Assembly (NCBI GenBank): GCA_003988855.1
Contig: QYAI01000105.1
Location: 45,681-109,680, forward strand
Direction: 5' to 3'
Source of the DNA: Arachnopeziza araneosa
Lineage: Eukaryota > Ascomycota > Leotiomycetes > Helotiales > Arachnopezizaceae
DNA: 64,000 nt
Shown here: one piece after another, positions 1-10,243 of the stretch
Layout of the letters: every line of letters starts with the position of its first letter
How positions within the stretch are numbered: the first letter of the stretch is position 1
Translations under genes and position numbers: made by a program
The notes under the pieces: generated by a model
The model's database searches: none
Seen by the model: only the letters and a program-made list of their open reading frames with translations
What the model was told of the DNA's origin: nothing

Positions 1-470
1 TGAAGCGCTGACTGATACCGTCCATTTTTTTTTAAATGATAACTTGCTAAATATTTCGCTACAAGCGCAGGCAGCTCTTGTTGTTTAGCCACGAAGCAGC
101 GGAACAGAAACACAACGATTTTCTTCACATCGAATTCTTCATCTTCGTCTCTTTAGAATTTCTCTGGGCTGTTTTGACGTGTAGATATCGAGGTTTGTTT
201 TCTACAGGTAGCTGACCTGTCCGGGCACCTGTGGTATGACTTTTATATCTCCATTGTTACGATGGAAATTCTTACATCGATTTTCCAATTTGATTGAACA
301 GAGATCTTCCTTGAAAATATTCAACAGAACGATTGGGTATTTAACATGATGGAAAAGATCTCAAGCAGTGGAAATCCTTCGCCGTAAACACCACCAGTAA
401 GTTGTTCTCTCATTCCAAGACTCCAAAACGCCTGCACTAGTCAATGCCTTCAGTCAAGACTTCAGCATTT
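1..470. other. Intergenic, no gene seen
   Basis: No convincing coding segment, RNA gene or repeat was found here. The stretch is moderately AT-rich and lies downstream of the minus-strand gene that ends at 471, so it probably holds that gene's 3' UTR plus flanking sequence of whatever lies left of the window. Confidence 0.5.
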
Positions 471-1461
471 TCAACCCGATTTTCCAAGGCTTGCACTCCA
501 AGCCTCATCAGCACACTCATCTTTTCCGGCAGCACCAACGATGAATTCTAAAACTTTGCTAACCCTCTCATTTAAAATACCTGCTTTTCCCATTGTTTCC
601 GTAGGTATATTACCTCTCGCCTTTAACCCCGCAACTTTTGCTCTCCAAGCCCGTTCTTCTCTTTGTTTTAGGGCGCGGTCGACCCGTATTGGAACCGCTA
701 ACGTAACTCTTACAAGATGGATAGTAAGTCTTGCTCTTCCAACAACGTCAAGATATCCCAGTCCCATGAGCCGTTTTTGTACTCGATGGATGCGGCCGAG
801 TTCGATATAGATCAAGAGTGCATATGTTCGGGTCGTTAGGACTAATTCACGAATTCGTATGAAACTCCGTTCGACATTGATCACTACCTCCTGGCTAACG
901 AGATTCGGATATTTGGTGTGGAGATGTTCTAGCCAGCTTCGGACAATTGCAAAGTCCCCAGTCATAAACTCATTGAGAATGACTTCAACTGCGCTGCGAA
1001 AAGTGTGCTCGCCCCCTAAAAACGTGGTCTTGTCGGGTAATTGCGAGCTGGTGGGTTTCGATGCTCTATCATATATCTTCCGTGCTGAAGCAGACTTGAG
1101 GAGATTCCATGCAAAGCCTAGTCTTTGGAAAGCGCTAGAGTTACGAGTTAGAGAAGAATGAGAGCCCAATCGATGGAGGCAAACCTGGTAGAGGAGGGAT
1201 GAAAAGGAGGTTTATCTGGGTGACATATTTTGCATCGTTCGAGGTAATTTCGACGTAAGTCTGCCGCAGATGCAGTTCTTGGAGCGCCGAGAATCTTATA
1301 AAGCTGTTCCAAATTAGCTGTCTCTCTTGATAGTCTTCTGGAGTATCGTACGTCTTCTTCGCAGAGTATCTCTGTATTTTGTCAGTATCCTTCTCAGTCA
1401 CATGTGAAGGGAGAGATGTACGCTGAATTATAACGTCTTTCTGATGAAAATCATCAGACAT
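471..1461 (-). CDS. Hypothetical protein, probably two exons
   Basis: I do not recognise this protein. Two minus-strand open segments overlap in different frames: 1461 to about 1180 starts at ATG 1461, and a longer one runs to a stop at 471. They join in frame if an intron is removed starting at a GTTTGC donor after '..PPLPG' and ending at ..AAGACTAG, with a CTAAC branch-like site inside; the join reads '..LPG/FAWNLLKSA..'. The product is then roughly 310 aa, soluble, without a signal peptide or clear membrane helix, and with an Arg/Lys-rich C-terminal half. It lies head-to-head with FIG4 across about 330 bp. The exact splice sites and the identity are uncertain, and two separate small ORFs cannot be excluded. 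Confidence 0.5.
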
Positions 1462-1795
1462 CGCGATAAGATAGCGGCATTAGACAATGGGTCAACGGAG
1501 AAGTTGTTGACATAATGAGGCCGTGATACAGGTAGAATGACAATAAGTCGAAGGGTTTAGTGGAGTAGAAGTGTAAGTTTGCTAGATTTCACATGCAATG
1601 CCGGGGGATTTCCTGTGCATGTGAAACGGGGTCTGACCTCAACCCACTCACGCCACCCGGCGTGGTGACCCGACATCATTGATGGCAAAACTTCGGTACA
1701 ACTTGAGCTGTGCTGGATAGTAGCGACAGCTACAGAATAACTGACCATCAACGATTCTGGCCGTGACAACTCCATAGGGGACTCATCTTGCCGCC
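1462..1795. promoter_or_regulatory. Divergent intergenic promoter region (hypothetical gene / FIG4)
   Basis: This 334 bp gap separates two divergently oriented start codons (1461 minus, 1796 plus) and must hold both promoters and 5' UTRs. I saw no distinctive element and no small gene. The open frame on the minus strand across 1557-1886 overlaps the FIG4 start and is not supported. Confidence 0.45.
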
Positions 1796-4700
1796 ATGGC
1801 AGATCAAGAAGATGGCACTGCGAGACGAGGGCGCTCTCCAGGCCCGGCGGAGACAGCAAACAACCACGTCCGCTTTGAGAGTCCAAGTATCTCCACTACA
1901 GATAATGCTTCGAGGTCTACTTCCGTCATGACTTCGCCGTTAAGCCTCGATTTTAAGGGTATAGATGGAGATGAGAAGGTCCCTAAGTTTCCTCTTCTTC
2001 ATCATAATCCACCTCAACCCTCGGATCCTGCAAACCGCTCCTCGTCGACTGTGGATGATGTAGATGACGAAGAATGCGCCGCGAAGCCATTCCAGCGAAC
2101 TTCAAGTCCAAACTCAGATCTGAAGAGGAATAAAGGTGCTGAATATGAGAAAGTTGGAGACCAAGGGGTTTGCAAAATGCATCGCTTTACACTATACGAG
2201 ACTGCGACACGATACTATATTGTCGGCGCAGATGTCATGGACAAGCGTTTCCGCATCTTGAAAATTGATAGAAATGCCGACGAGGGGACTTTGAGTATAG
2301 CGGAAGATGAAATTGTGTATACAAAGAAGGAGACGAGCCAATTACTGAGCGCTATCGAAGATGGGAACAAGGCAACTGGAGGCATGAAGTTAAGATGCAG
2401 TACATGGGGTCTGCTAGGATTTATACGCTTCACCGGGGCATATTATATGCTGGTTGTCACAAAACGAAGTCAAGTGGCTATGATTGGAGGTCATTTTGTT
2501 TATTCTGTCGATGGTACTGAGCTTATTCCCTTAACGATGGGTTCTAGTTCAAGATTTAAACCCGAGGCTAGAAATGCGGAAGAAGCACGCTTCCTTGGGA
2601 TTCTCAACAATTTGGATCTTACACGATCGTTCTACTTTAGTTATTCTTACGATATCACAAGGACTTTACAGCATAATGTTCTCACCGAGCGAGCTGCTAT
2701 TGCGAAAGGCACACCGTTTCCACACAAGCAAGATTTCAATTCTATGTTTGTATGGAATAGTTATCTTTTAAAGCCAGCCGTCGAAGAATTGAAAAACACA
2801 TTCGATTGGTGTTTGCCAGTTATCCATGGATATATTGATCAGTCTGCATTGTCTATCTATGGACGGACTGTATACATCACGGTCATTGCGAGACGTTCTA
2901 GATACTTTGCCGGTGCTCGTTTCCTAAAGCGAGGTGCAAATGACCTGGTACCTTCCCCAGGTAATTATTTTAGATTTCTACTAACGTAGATAGGGTTATG
3001 TTGCAAATGATGTAGAAACAGAACAGATAGTTTCTGAGGTCCTTACTACTTCTTTACATGCTCCAGGCCCAAAGCTCTTCGCAAATCCAAATTACACATC
3101 TTACGTTCAGCATCGAGGAAGTATACCGCTTTACTGGACGCAAGACAATACTGGCGTCACCCCAAAACCACCGATAGAGTTGAATCTCGTCGACCCCTTT
3201 TATGGAGCAGCAGCATTACATTTCGATGATCTTTTTAAAAGATATGGCGCTCCTGTTTACGTCCTTAATCTTGTAAAATCTCGAGAAAGAACGCCACGAG
3301 AGTCGAAGCTACTTCATGAATTCACGGATGCGATCAATTACCTAAACCAATTTCTTCCGACGGGTAAGAAAATTATCCATAAAGCCTGGGATATGAGTCG
3401 AGCTTCCAAGAGTCGAGACCAAGATGTCATTGGCACCCTAGAGAATATTGCTGAGGAAGTAGTCACCACAACTGGCTTCTTTCAGAATGGAGATGGGAAA
3501 ACCGAAATAACAATGCCCAAAGTTCAGAATGGTGTTGCAAGAACTAACTGTATCGATTGCTTGGACCGGACCAATGCAGCACAGTTTGTAATAGGGAAAA
3601 GAGCACTTGGTCACCAGCTTCATGCTCTAGGAATTATTGAAGATACGTCTATTGAGTACGATACTGATGCAGTCAATCTTTTCACTCACATGTACCACGA
3701 TCATGGAGATACGATTGCGGTGCAGTATGGTGGCTCACAACTCGTCAATACAATGGAGACATACCGAAAGATCAACCAATGGACTAGTCATTCGCGCGAT
3801 ATGGTGGAAAGTTTCAAAAGATACTACAACAACTCGTTCCTTGACGGCCAACGCCAAGAAGCATACAATCTCTTTCTGGGCAACTACATTTTTGCCCAAG
3901 GCCAACCTATGCTTTGGGACCTAGCTACTGACTATTACCTTCATCACGCTAATCCGCGAGCGTGGTCTCGTAAAGGGCGCCGCAGCTATACAAAATGGTT
4001 TACTCCTGAATATCTGGAAACACGTGTGATCCCTGAACATGTGGAGCCATGCGGAGTGACGACGAACAAATCACTAGGCTACTTTGATGACTTCTGGCTT
4101 GAGTACTACAAACCTCTATCTGTTTCTTCTTTAATTAAAATATTTTCTTATATGGGCAAGATGAACTCGAACCTTCACTACATTCCAATTCGTTCTACTC
4201 ATGACGGCCGCTATGATCTATCTCCCTTTAAAGTGCGGAAAGGTGAGGATGATGACGAAAAAAAGAAACTTAAAAAAGGAGTAACTATTGTGGATCCTTC
4301 AAATGAACAAGAAGCCCCAGTGGAAGCTGATGACAGTCTCTCCATCAAATCAGAGACCACACTCAATACAAAGCGCATCTCGATCCAACGCTGGCTGCAA
4401 CCGATCCATGAAAGAAGCCATAGTATTATGAAAGAGTCACGTCCAGGGCCGGAACCGCCGAAGCAAAAGCTTACTCCCTTAGATAAGAGTAAAGCAGCGC
4501 AGTGGACATTTACTCAAGTTGTTCATGAAAGTCTAAATCCGAGTGTGAATGCTCAAGAGGAGGCAGATTATGCGCGATACATCTCTCATCCCCAGACGCT
4601 TCCTCTAGTCGTGCGTACTGAGATACCTACCGAGATTGATTCCGAGTATCTTGATTATGTGAATGGATCCTGGAGAAATATCGGGATTGTAACGGCAGAT

Positions 4701-4877
4701 GTTGATGGGGCAGTGATGGATGAGCTGGAGGTTAGGGACTACAAGGATTTCCTCGATGTTGCGAGAGCGGAGAATCCATTGACAGTGACTGAGGAGGATC
4801 TTCCCAAGAAGAGATACAAGGCTTATAGGAAGTGGTTGCTAGGAAAAAGTCTGTTTAAACAGCAGCCTATTGATTAA
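1796..4877 (+). CDS. FIG4: Polyphosphoinositide phosphatase FIG4 (Sac domain)
   Basis: Predicted phosphatidylinositol 3,5-bisphosphate 5-phosphatase; the Fig4 family acts with Vac14 and the Fab1 kinase at the vacuole/endosome membrane. Exons are 1796-2947 and 2994-4877, with one 46 bp intron (GTACC..GATAG) whose removal restores the conserved 'KRGAND.GYVANDVETEQ' stretch; the product is 1011 aa (yeast Fig4 is 879). The Sac phosphatase CX5R(T) loop is visible as 'NCIDCLDRTN', with the catalytic Cys near residue 570. The first ~120 residues are low-complexity and Ser/Pro-rich, followed by the Sac N-lobe and a long C-terminal tail. The start ATG at 1796 follows a good CCGCC context. It is convergent with TTI2 downstream. 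The assignment is firm; Sac1 is less likely because no C-terminal membrane anchor is present. Confidence 0.95.
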
Positions 4878-4989
4878 CTATTTTTTAAAGAGAAAGGCAA
4901 TATTTCTGATACCACGATAGCGAGGCGTTGGCGTAGGTGCATAGGTAGCATGGAGTAAAACACCATGACTAGAGAAATTTATTATACTC

Positions 4990-6640
4990 TTATTTTGCTT
5001 CGTTACTAATGTCTTCAAAACCAAATAACTCCCGCATCGATCCCTCAATCTCAATCATCGGCATCAACTCTTCTTCGATATCCACTTTCCCCTCCACAGC
5101 CTTAATGAATACTCTCCCAACAGTCTTCAACTCTTCCCTGGCTTCTCCCAATTCTTCAGCATCCTCCCGTTCAACAATATTCCAACACACAATCAGCATC
5201 CTAATCACCTCCCTCCTATGACCCTCCTCTCCTATCCGAGGCCAAGCATTAAGCAGCACTTCTTTCAGTGCCGCCAGCGCCGCATGCAAAAGTTCGGGCT
5301 TAGCGGTCGCGAAAGGATCCATTAAGACTGGCGACAGCATCGGGATAATATCCTTAAGATGCTTAACAGAATAAATACCCATTTTATGAACTGTGAGACG
5401 TAATTGCGTGAGAAGGATTTGCACAATAGAGGGGTATTGGGAGGTCGAGCCGTATGTCCATCCGGCGAGGATACCATGGCGGAAGAGGCGGGTCAAAAAC
5501 GTGAGGGCTTCAGGGTTGGGATCTGTGGAGGAAGGAGGTGGGTAACGAATGGCGGATAGGATGAAGAGCGCTGTATATGCGGCAGGTAGAAGCTGTAAGC
5601 TTTCTTCTACGGGCGTGAGGCTTGGGAGATAGAGCAAAGTTGGCATGACAGCGTCTTCAAAGACTTCTCCTAATCCCGTCTGAGTGAGTAATGTTGCTGT
5701 CAATTTTGGGAGAAAGATTGTCAAGATCTGTAATCCTCCCAGTCGGTGAGGAGTTGACATTTCATCCAGCAGCGTTAAAACCGGGGGAGTGATTAAATGC
5801 CATGACTGGGAGATTGTTTCTGGTGAGACGTTGCACACTGCCCATTGGAGTACAGTGATGCTATATGGAGCCTTGTATTTCCATGGTTTGTTAGAGCGGG
5901 CTGCGCCAAAGTCGTGGGGTTTTGAGGGAGCAGAGGTGGGCATGGCTTTTCGACCACTAGCAGTAACAGTAGAAGGGGCGGATTTGGAAAAGAGGGGGCG
6001 AATGATGCCTTGGAGGAGGAAAGTGGTAATAAATTCGGGAGATTGGAGGTAGGTTGAGAGGTTTGAGAGTAGGGCAAGGGACTTGGAGAGTGCGGATGGG
6101 GTTGTCCACGGATCGGAGGGGGAACTGAACGCCAGTAGAGCAAGGAGAACCTGATTGTTGGGAGTTGGTAATTTGGAATCAGAAGACATCTTGTAAAGGG
6201 ATGTCAAACTCCCGAGGCCTAGCGATCCTTTGTGGCGGATTCGGAGAAGAGACGCTTCTCGTGAAGCTCTGTTGCCATCTGGATTTAGGATAAGCTGATT
6301 TGATCCTAACTTCGAAGTGGTCATTTACCTTCTGGTGCTTCATCTGATGCTATAAAACTGCCATCCGGGAGGATTGCTCTTGAAATCCAGGACGTTAACT
6401 GGGCAATACATTCTTGCTCATCATCCGTTCTTTGGAGCCTGGTGGGCTCTTGTAGGCAGCCGGTCAGGATAAGGAGATTTTCGAGCTCATTCTAATTGAC
6501 AGTTGTCAGAGAAGAAGAAACAAAAATAATGAGAGTTTCATTACTTCTTCTGATTGAGATTGATCCGGGATCACAAGCTCGGCTTGGAGTTGAGAGAGTG
6601 AGTACGTCTCAGGTAGACCTGGGAATGTAAGCTTAGCAAT
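4990..6640 (-). CDS. TTI2: TELO2-interacting protein 2 (TTI2) family
   Basis: TTI2 with Tel2 and Tti1 forms the TTT complex, an Hsp90 co-chaperone that stabilises PIKK kinases (TOR, ATM/ATR relatives). The large 3' exon runs from about 6266 to 4990 and contains helical-repeat sequence with the landmark 'KPWKYKAPYSITVLQW', which I associate with fungal Tti2. Upstream, 6491-6329 is a second exon ('NELENLLIL..', donor GTAAAT) joined by a 62 bp intron, and 6640-6545 is a third ('KIAKLTFPGLPE..', donor GTAATG, 53 bp intron); phases agree. An in-frame stop at 6664-6662 without an intervening ATG means the first coding exon lies further upstream and was not resolved, so the given 5' boundary is partial. 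Length is at least 511 aa, close to the human protein (508). Confidence 0.75.
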
Positions 6641-7262
6641 CTTTTGTTTTCGGTTTGTGGCTTACATTTAGAGGGGATTTTCAAGTCACCATTATCTGAT
6701 ATCTTTCTCTTTAACAAATTTGCCTTGGTATATTTGCGGGCTGTTGAAAACATTTTACTTTGTGGTTTATTGAGGTTGTATTTGAAGAAGGAATTTCATC
6801 TGATTCAATTCAACCAAACTCGGCTCGCTTAGAAACCGCTAGTACTATTTCACTAGAACAACAAATGATACAAATGAACAAGCAAATAACTTAAAAGTGG
6901 TAAAATACGACTCAGAAGAGTATTCACTCAATAAATGATTCGAATAAGTAACTTGAATTGAATTTATTTCATATTCCAACACATTACATATCATAAAGCA
7001 ATCAGTATCTTTTACCCTTCCTAAAGTTCGCTTCTAACTTAGGGACAGTAAACATAAAGCTGGTAAACATTCCACCGCCCTCATTCACCGCCCTTCATAT
7101 TAAATTCAAAATTTAATATCTTAGGTATAATAATAAATAAGCGGTTTTGTCCCCATCGAAAGACACAAGTTTGGCGTACCATCTAGCGGATGGTTCAGGA
7201 CAAGAACTTGCATCTAACACCCATACTCGAACATGGTTGCTTAGACACACAACAGGGGACAA

Positions 7263-7350
7263 GATAAAATCGACTGGGTCACCAAGGGAAATGAGGATAA
7301 AATCAACTGGGTCACCAAGGGAAATGAGGATAAAATCAACTGGACACCAA
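7263..7350. repeat. 33 bp direct tandem repeat, about 2.7 copies
   Basis: Copies begin at 7263, 7296 and 7329 with unit 'gataaaatcgactgggtcac' extended to 33 bp. Copy one and two differ by a single G/A (tcgac versus tcaac); the third copy diverges after about 15 bp (gggtcacc versus ggacacc). The unit length is a multiple of three and the segment is open in more than one frame, but no start or known protein supports coding. Confidence 0.85.
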
Positions 7351-7389
7351 ATGCGACAAACAACACCAACGCGAATAAAAATCTGAACC

Positions 7390-7440
7390 CAGCCCACCGG
7401 GCTGAGGTTCGGGTTCTCAACCAGGCCTATAGGCCTGGTT
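7390..7440. repeat. Hairpin plus perfect 22 bp palindrome
   Basis: Bases 7419-7440 form a perfect palindrome, aaccaggccta followed by its exact reverse complement. Just upstream (7390-7404) 'cagccc acc gggctg' forms a 6 bp stem with a 3 nt loop. These sit 40-70 bp downstream of the 33 bp tandem repeat. Either could extrude as a cruciform or be a remnant of a terminal inverted repeat. Confidence 0.8.
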
Positions 7441-7982
7441 GCAGTTTGCCAAAATATTCTATGAATTTCGAAATTTTTTTTGGGAATCCCAAGGGTTTTT
7501 CGCGCACGATCTGTCACGAAGTTGAGATGTGATCACCAGATGGTGTAGGATAGGTTCATAAGCGTGTTTATTTTTAAGCGAACACTACACCCTTTCCTCC
7601 ATTTTCATAGGAGCGGTGATAGCTAAAGATTTTTGTATTTAGACAGAATAATCTCATCTCTTGGAGAATATTTGCTCGTAAGTAGTTATACTTGATTAAA
7701 AACTGAATCCTTGGATTAAAACATTAAGTATAAATTAGATTTTATGTCATATAAGTGATGATGAAAAGAAAATTTAGTACATATTGACGAACAGTTACGT
7801 TGATGGTCTGACGCCCATTTGAAGTCGCGTCTTTAATAAGAAATACATCTCGAATATATCGAGAGATACCTAGTTAAAGCCATTAAGCGATGCATTGCAA
7901 TCGATAAAAGGAAATAGTGTGCAACTGCAAGCATCTAAAAATGTCTTCTATTGTCTTGTTTCGTTTATCTGCCACGAAATCC

Positions 7983-9837
7983 TCAAGTGGGTATATTTAA
8001 TTCAGCGCGTTTTCCCTTTACTTCCGCAATAGCAGCCTCTACATCCTCATTTCCCGGATTCCGAAGTTGCCATGCCATGCACACCTCCAAAGCTTTTGCC
8101 ATCCATGGCCCTGGCTTTTTGACTTCGAGAGATTTTAGAAGCGTTGATCCATCAACGATTGGTTTCTCCGAGGGGGCGTTCATGATTTCCATCGACTCCA
8201 AGTGATCAATAAATCTCTGCCATTCACTGACAAGTTTCAAATAACCTTTTAGAAACTGTTAACACAATGAAATGAAGAAGTGCAAGAGCCTTACCATTGG
8301 CTGAGTTTGCCATTGAGTCCACTAGAATTGCAAAAAGGGTCTGTAATCGCCAATTTCCTTGACTATCCCATTTTCGAATCATCATCCCGACGGTGTCTCG
8401 CTGCGTAGTATAAATTTCTTTCTGGAAGATAGCATCCTTAAGGGCTGTGATCTCCTTGTAGTTCTTCAAAGATCCCGAGAGCAGAGTCGTGACCTTATTT
8501 TCCGATTTTATCCCTTCTCTGGCTGCCATCGCTCCTGGTGGTAATTTTATTTTACCTTTTTGAACAGGCTCGGAAACTTCTGCCCAGGGCGTAAATGACA
8601 CAAGTATCCAAGCTAGATACTTCGCTTCATCAGCTCGGACAAGTGTGTGGTAGATGGATCCAGGTGTCTCATTATTCTTTAACTCTTCAAGAAAATCATA
8701 TGCCCAATGCCAATCAATAGTACTGGGTTTAGGGCTGTCTTTGGCAGTTGGATCTGTGAAAATAACCGAGTATAAACCTAGACGGTCAAACAGCCGTAGT
8801 GCAGTCAATGGACTCTTGTCTGCTTAAAGTCAGGGACAAAGTTCCAAAAACTTCTGAAACTAACCTTTCATCATCTTCATCACTTCAATTCCTACTCGCT
8901 CTCTACTGATTTTGAGTTTAAGAGCCTCCATGACATCAGGATCGCTCATACATGCTTCACACTCTGGATCTATTTTGAAGTACAGTCTGCTAGCAAATCG
9001 AATCAACCGTAGAACTCGTAAAGGATCATCTGTGAAAGTTGTCTTGGGATCGAGAGGGGTCCGAATCCGTTTGGAAGCAAGGTCTTTAAGGCCTCCAGTG
9101 AAATCTTCAACGGCATCACTATGAATATTATAGAAGAGTGCATTTATCGTGGCGTCACGTCGGAGGGCATCTTCTCGCGCCTCTCCAAACTCCATGAGAG
9201 GGTTCCGGCTATTTTCTGTGTATGTTTCTTTCCGTAAATTAACAAAATCCAGGTCGAACCCAAGCAATCTCGTGGTGGCAGTCTCCAAGTGCTTTGATTT
9301 CTCGGGGTTCGCAAGAACTTGGTGAAGATTGCCAACATCTGTAGGGAGCAGAGAATGCTTCTCCATGTTTCCATCTTTGGTGAGATAGCTGCGCATTTCC
9401 TGGCAGAAAGGATAACCTGTCATAGCATTGATTGCAACATCGATATCATGGCTTTCGAGACCAAGAAGTTTGTCACGAACCCAGCCGCCAGCAAAGCGGA
9501 GCTCCAACTCTTCCTTCAGGATTTTAGATTCGTTTATGCTTTGAGCAACATCTAGTAAGATTTGTCGGAGCTGTTCCTCACGAGACGTGAGTTTGATTTT
9601 TGTCGTTGCCATTGTGATTTTAGGCCGTTTGAATTCCAGAGCATCTACAAGAGGCTGGTCACTCTTTCGTTTCATAAGATGGTACGAGTTCAAGAGGACT
9701 GAAGAATATGGCCGTACAAATCTGATTCTGGTGGTTGTCAAAATCCCTTTTTGCAGGGAGGTGCTGTGAGTCGAATTTAAAAGAGTCATCGGTCGAGCTT
9801 GACATTTGAGCTCCAAACGCAAGCCATTGATTCGCAT
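7983..9837 (-). CDS. CCA1: CCA tRNA nucleotidyltransferase
   Basis: Adds CCA to tRNA 3' ends using CTP and ATP. Exons 9837-8865, 8819-8295 and 8245-7983 (introns of 45 and 49 bp, consistent phases) give 586 aa. The class II nucleotidyltransferase core is plain: 'GGWVRD' at about 117-122, then DxD (D131, D133) in 'SHDIDVAI', followed by the 'RRDATINAL' and 'DDPLRVLRLIRFA' signatures. In-frame methionines lie at residues 1, 17, 55 and 76. The first ~50 residues are basic and Ser/Thr-rich like a mitochondrial presequence, while starting at Met76 would begin just before the catalytic domain. Yeast CCA1 supplies mitochondria, cytosol and nucleus from alternative starts, and this arrangement would allow the same. 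It is divergent from TRS85. Confidence 0.95.
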
Positions 9838-10243
9838 GTGCGATTACAGAAACTTGATGTGATGTCTCGTAGACGAATCTGAAAAATGGATAGCATATAT
9901 GAACAGGAAAGTCATTCAACCGTCGCAGTCACGTGTTGTAACAACGGCGGAATCTTTCGAGACGGGTTCTCGGAATACGTTGCGCCACGGAACTTGGACA
10001 CAATGCCGCATACCTAGAAGCTCTAAATCAACACTGTGAAACTTAGGTGATACTTGGAGTACATGCCTATTTCATCAAAGCCGATCGAATATTTAGTACG
10101 ATTTCTCTACTGTGGCTGGTCCTTTACTAACATTTGACCTTCGAGATCAGATCTCCTCCACCGAAGCACATGCCGTTACAAAAGACTTTAGCTACTGAGC
10201 TATACAATAACTCTACCAACTGGAGGACTCCTCTGCGGTCTTC
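9838..10243. promoter_or_regulatory. Divergent promoter region CCA1 / TRS85
   Basis: This 406 bp gap lies between the CCA1 start (9837, minus) and the TRS85 start (10244, plus), so it carries both promoters. An open frame on the minus strand (9919-9659) overlaps the CCA1 5' end in another frame and looks like a shadow. Nothing else was seen. Confidence 0.45.

Larger units (their letters stand above)
6641..7982. other. Gene-free stretch with tandem repeat and palindrome; unresolved TTI2 first exon
   Basis: This interval probably contains the unplaced first exon of TTI2 near its left edge (an ATG on the minus strand at 6753 is one candidate). The rest is AT-rich and non-coding apart from a 33 bp tandem repeat (7263-7350) and a perfect 22 bp palindrome (7419-7440), described separately. 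The cluster of short repeats and hairpins suggests a decayed mobile element, but no transposase, reverse transcriptase or terminal repeat was identified. Confidence 0.5.
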
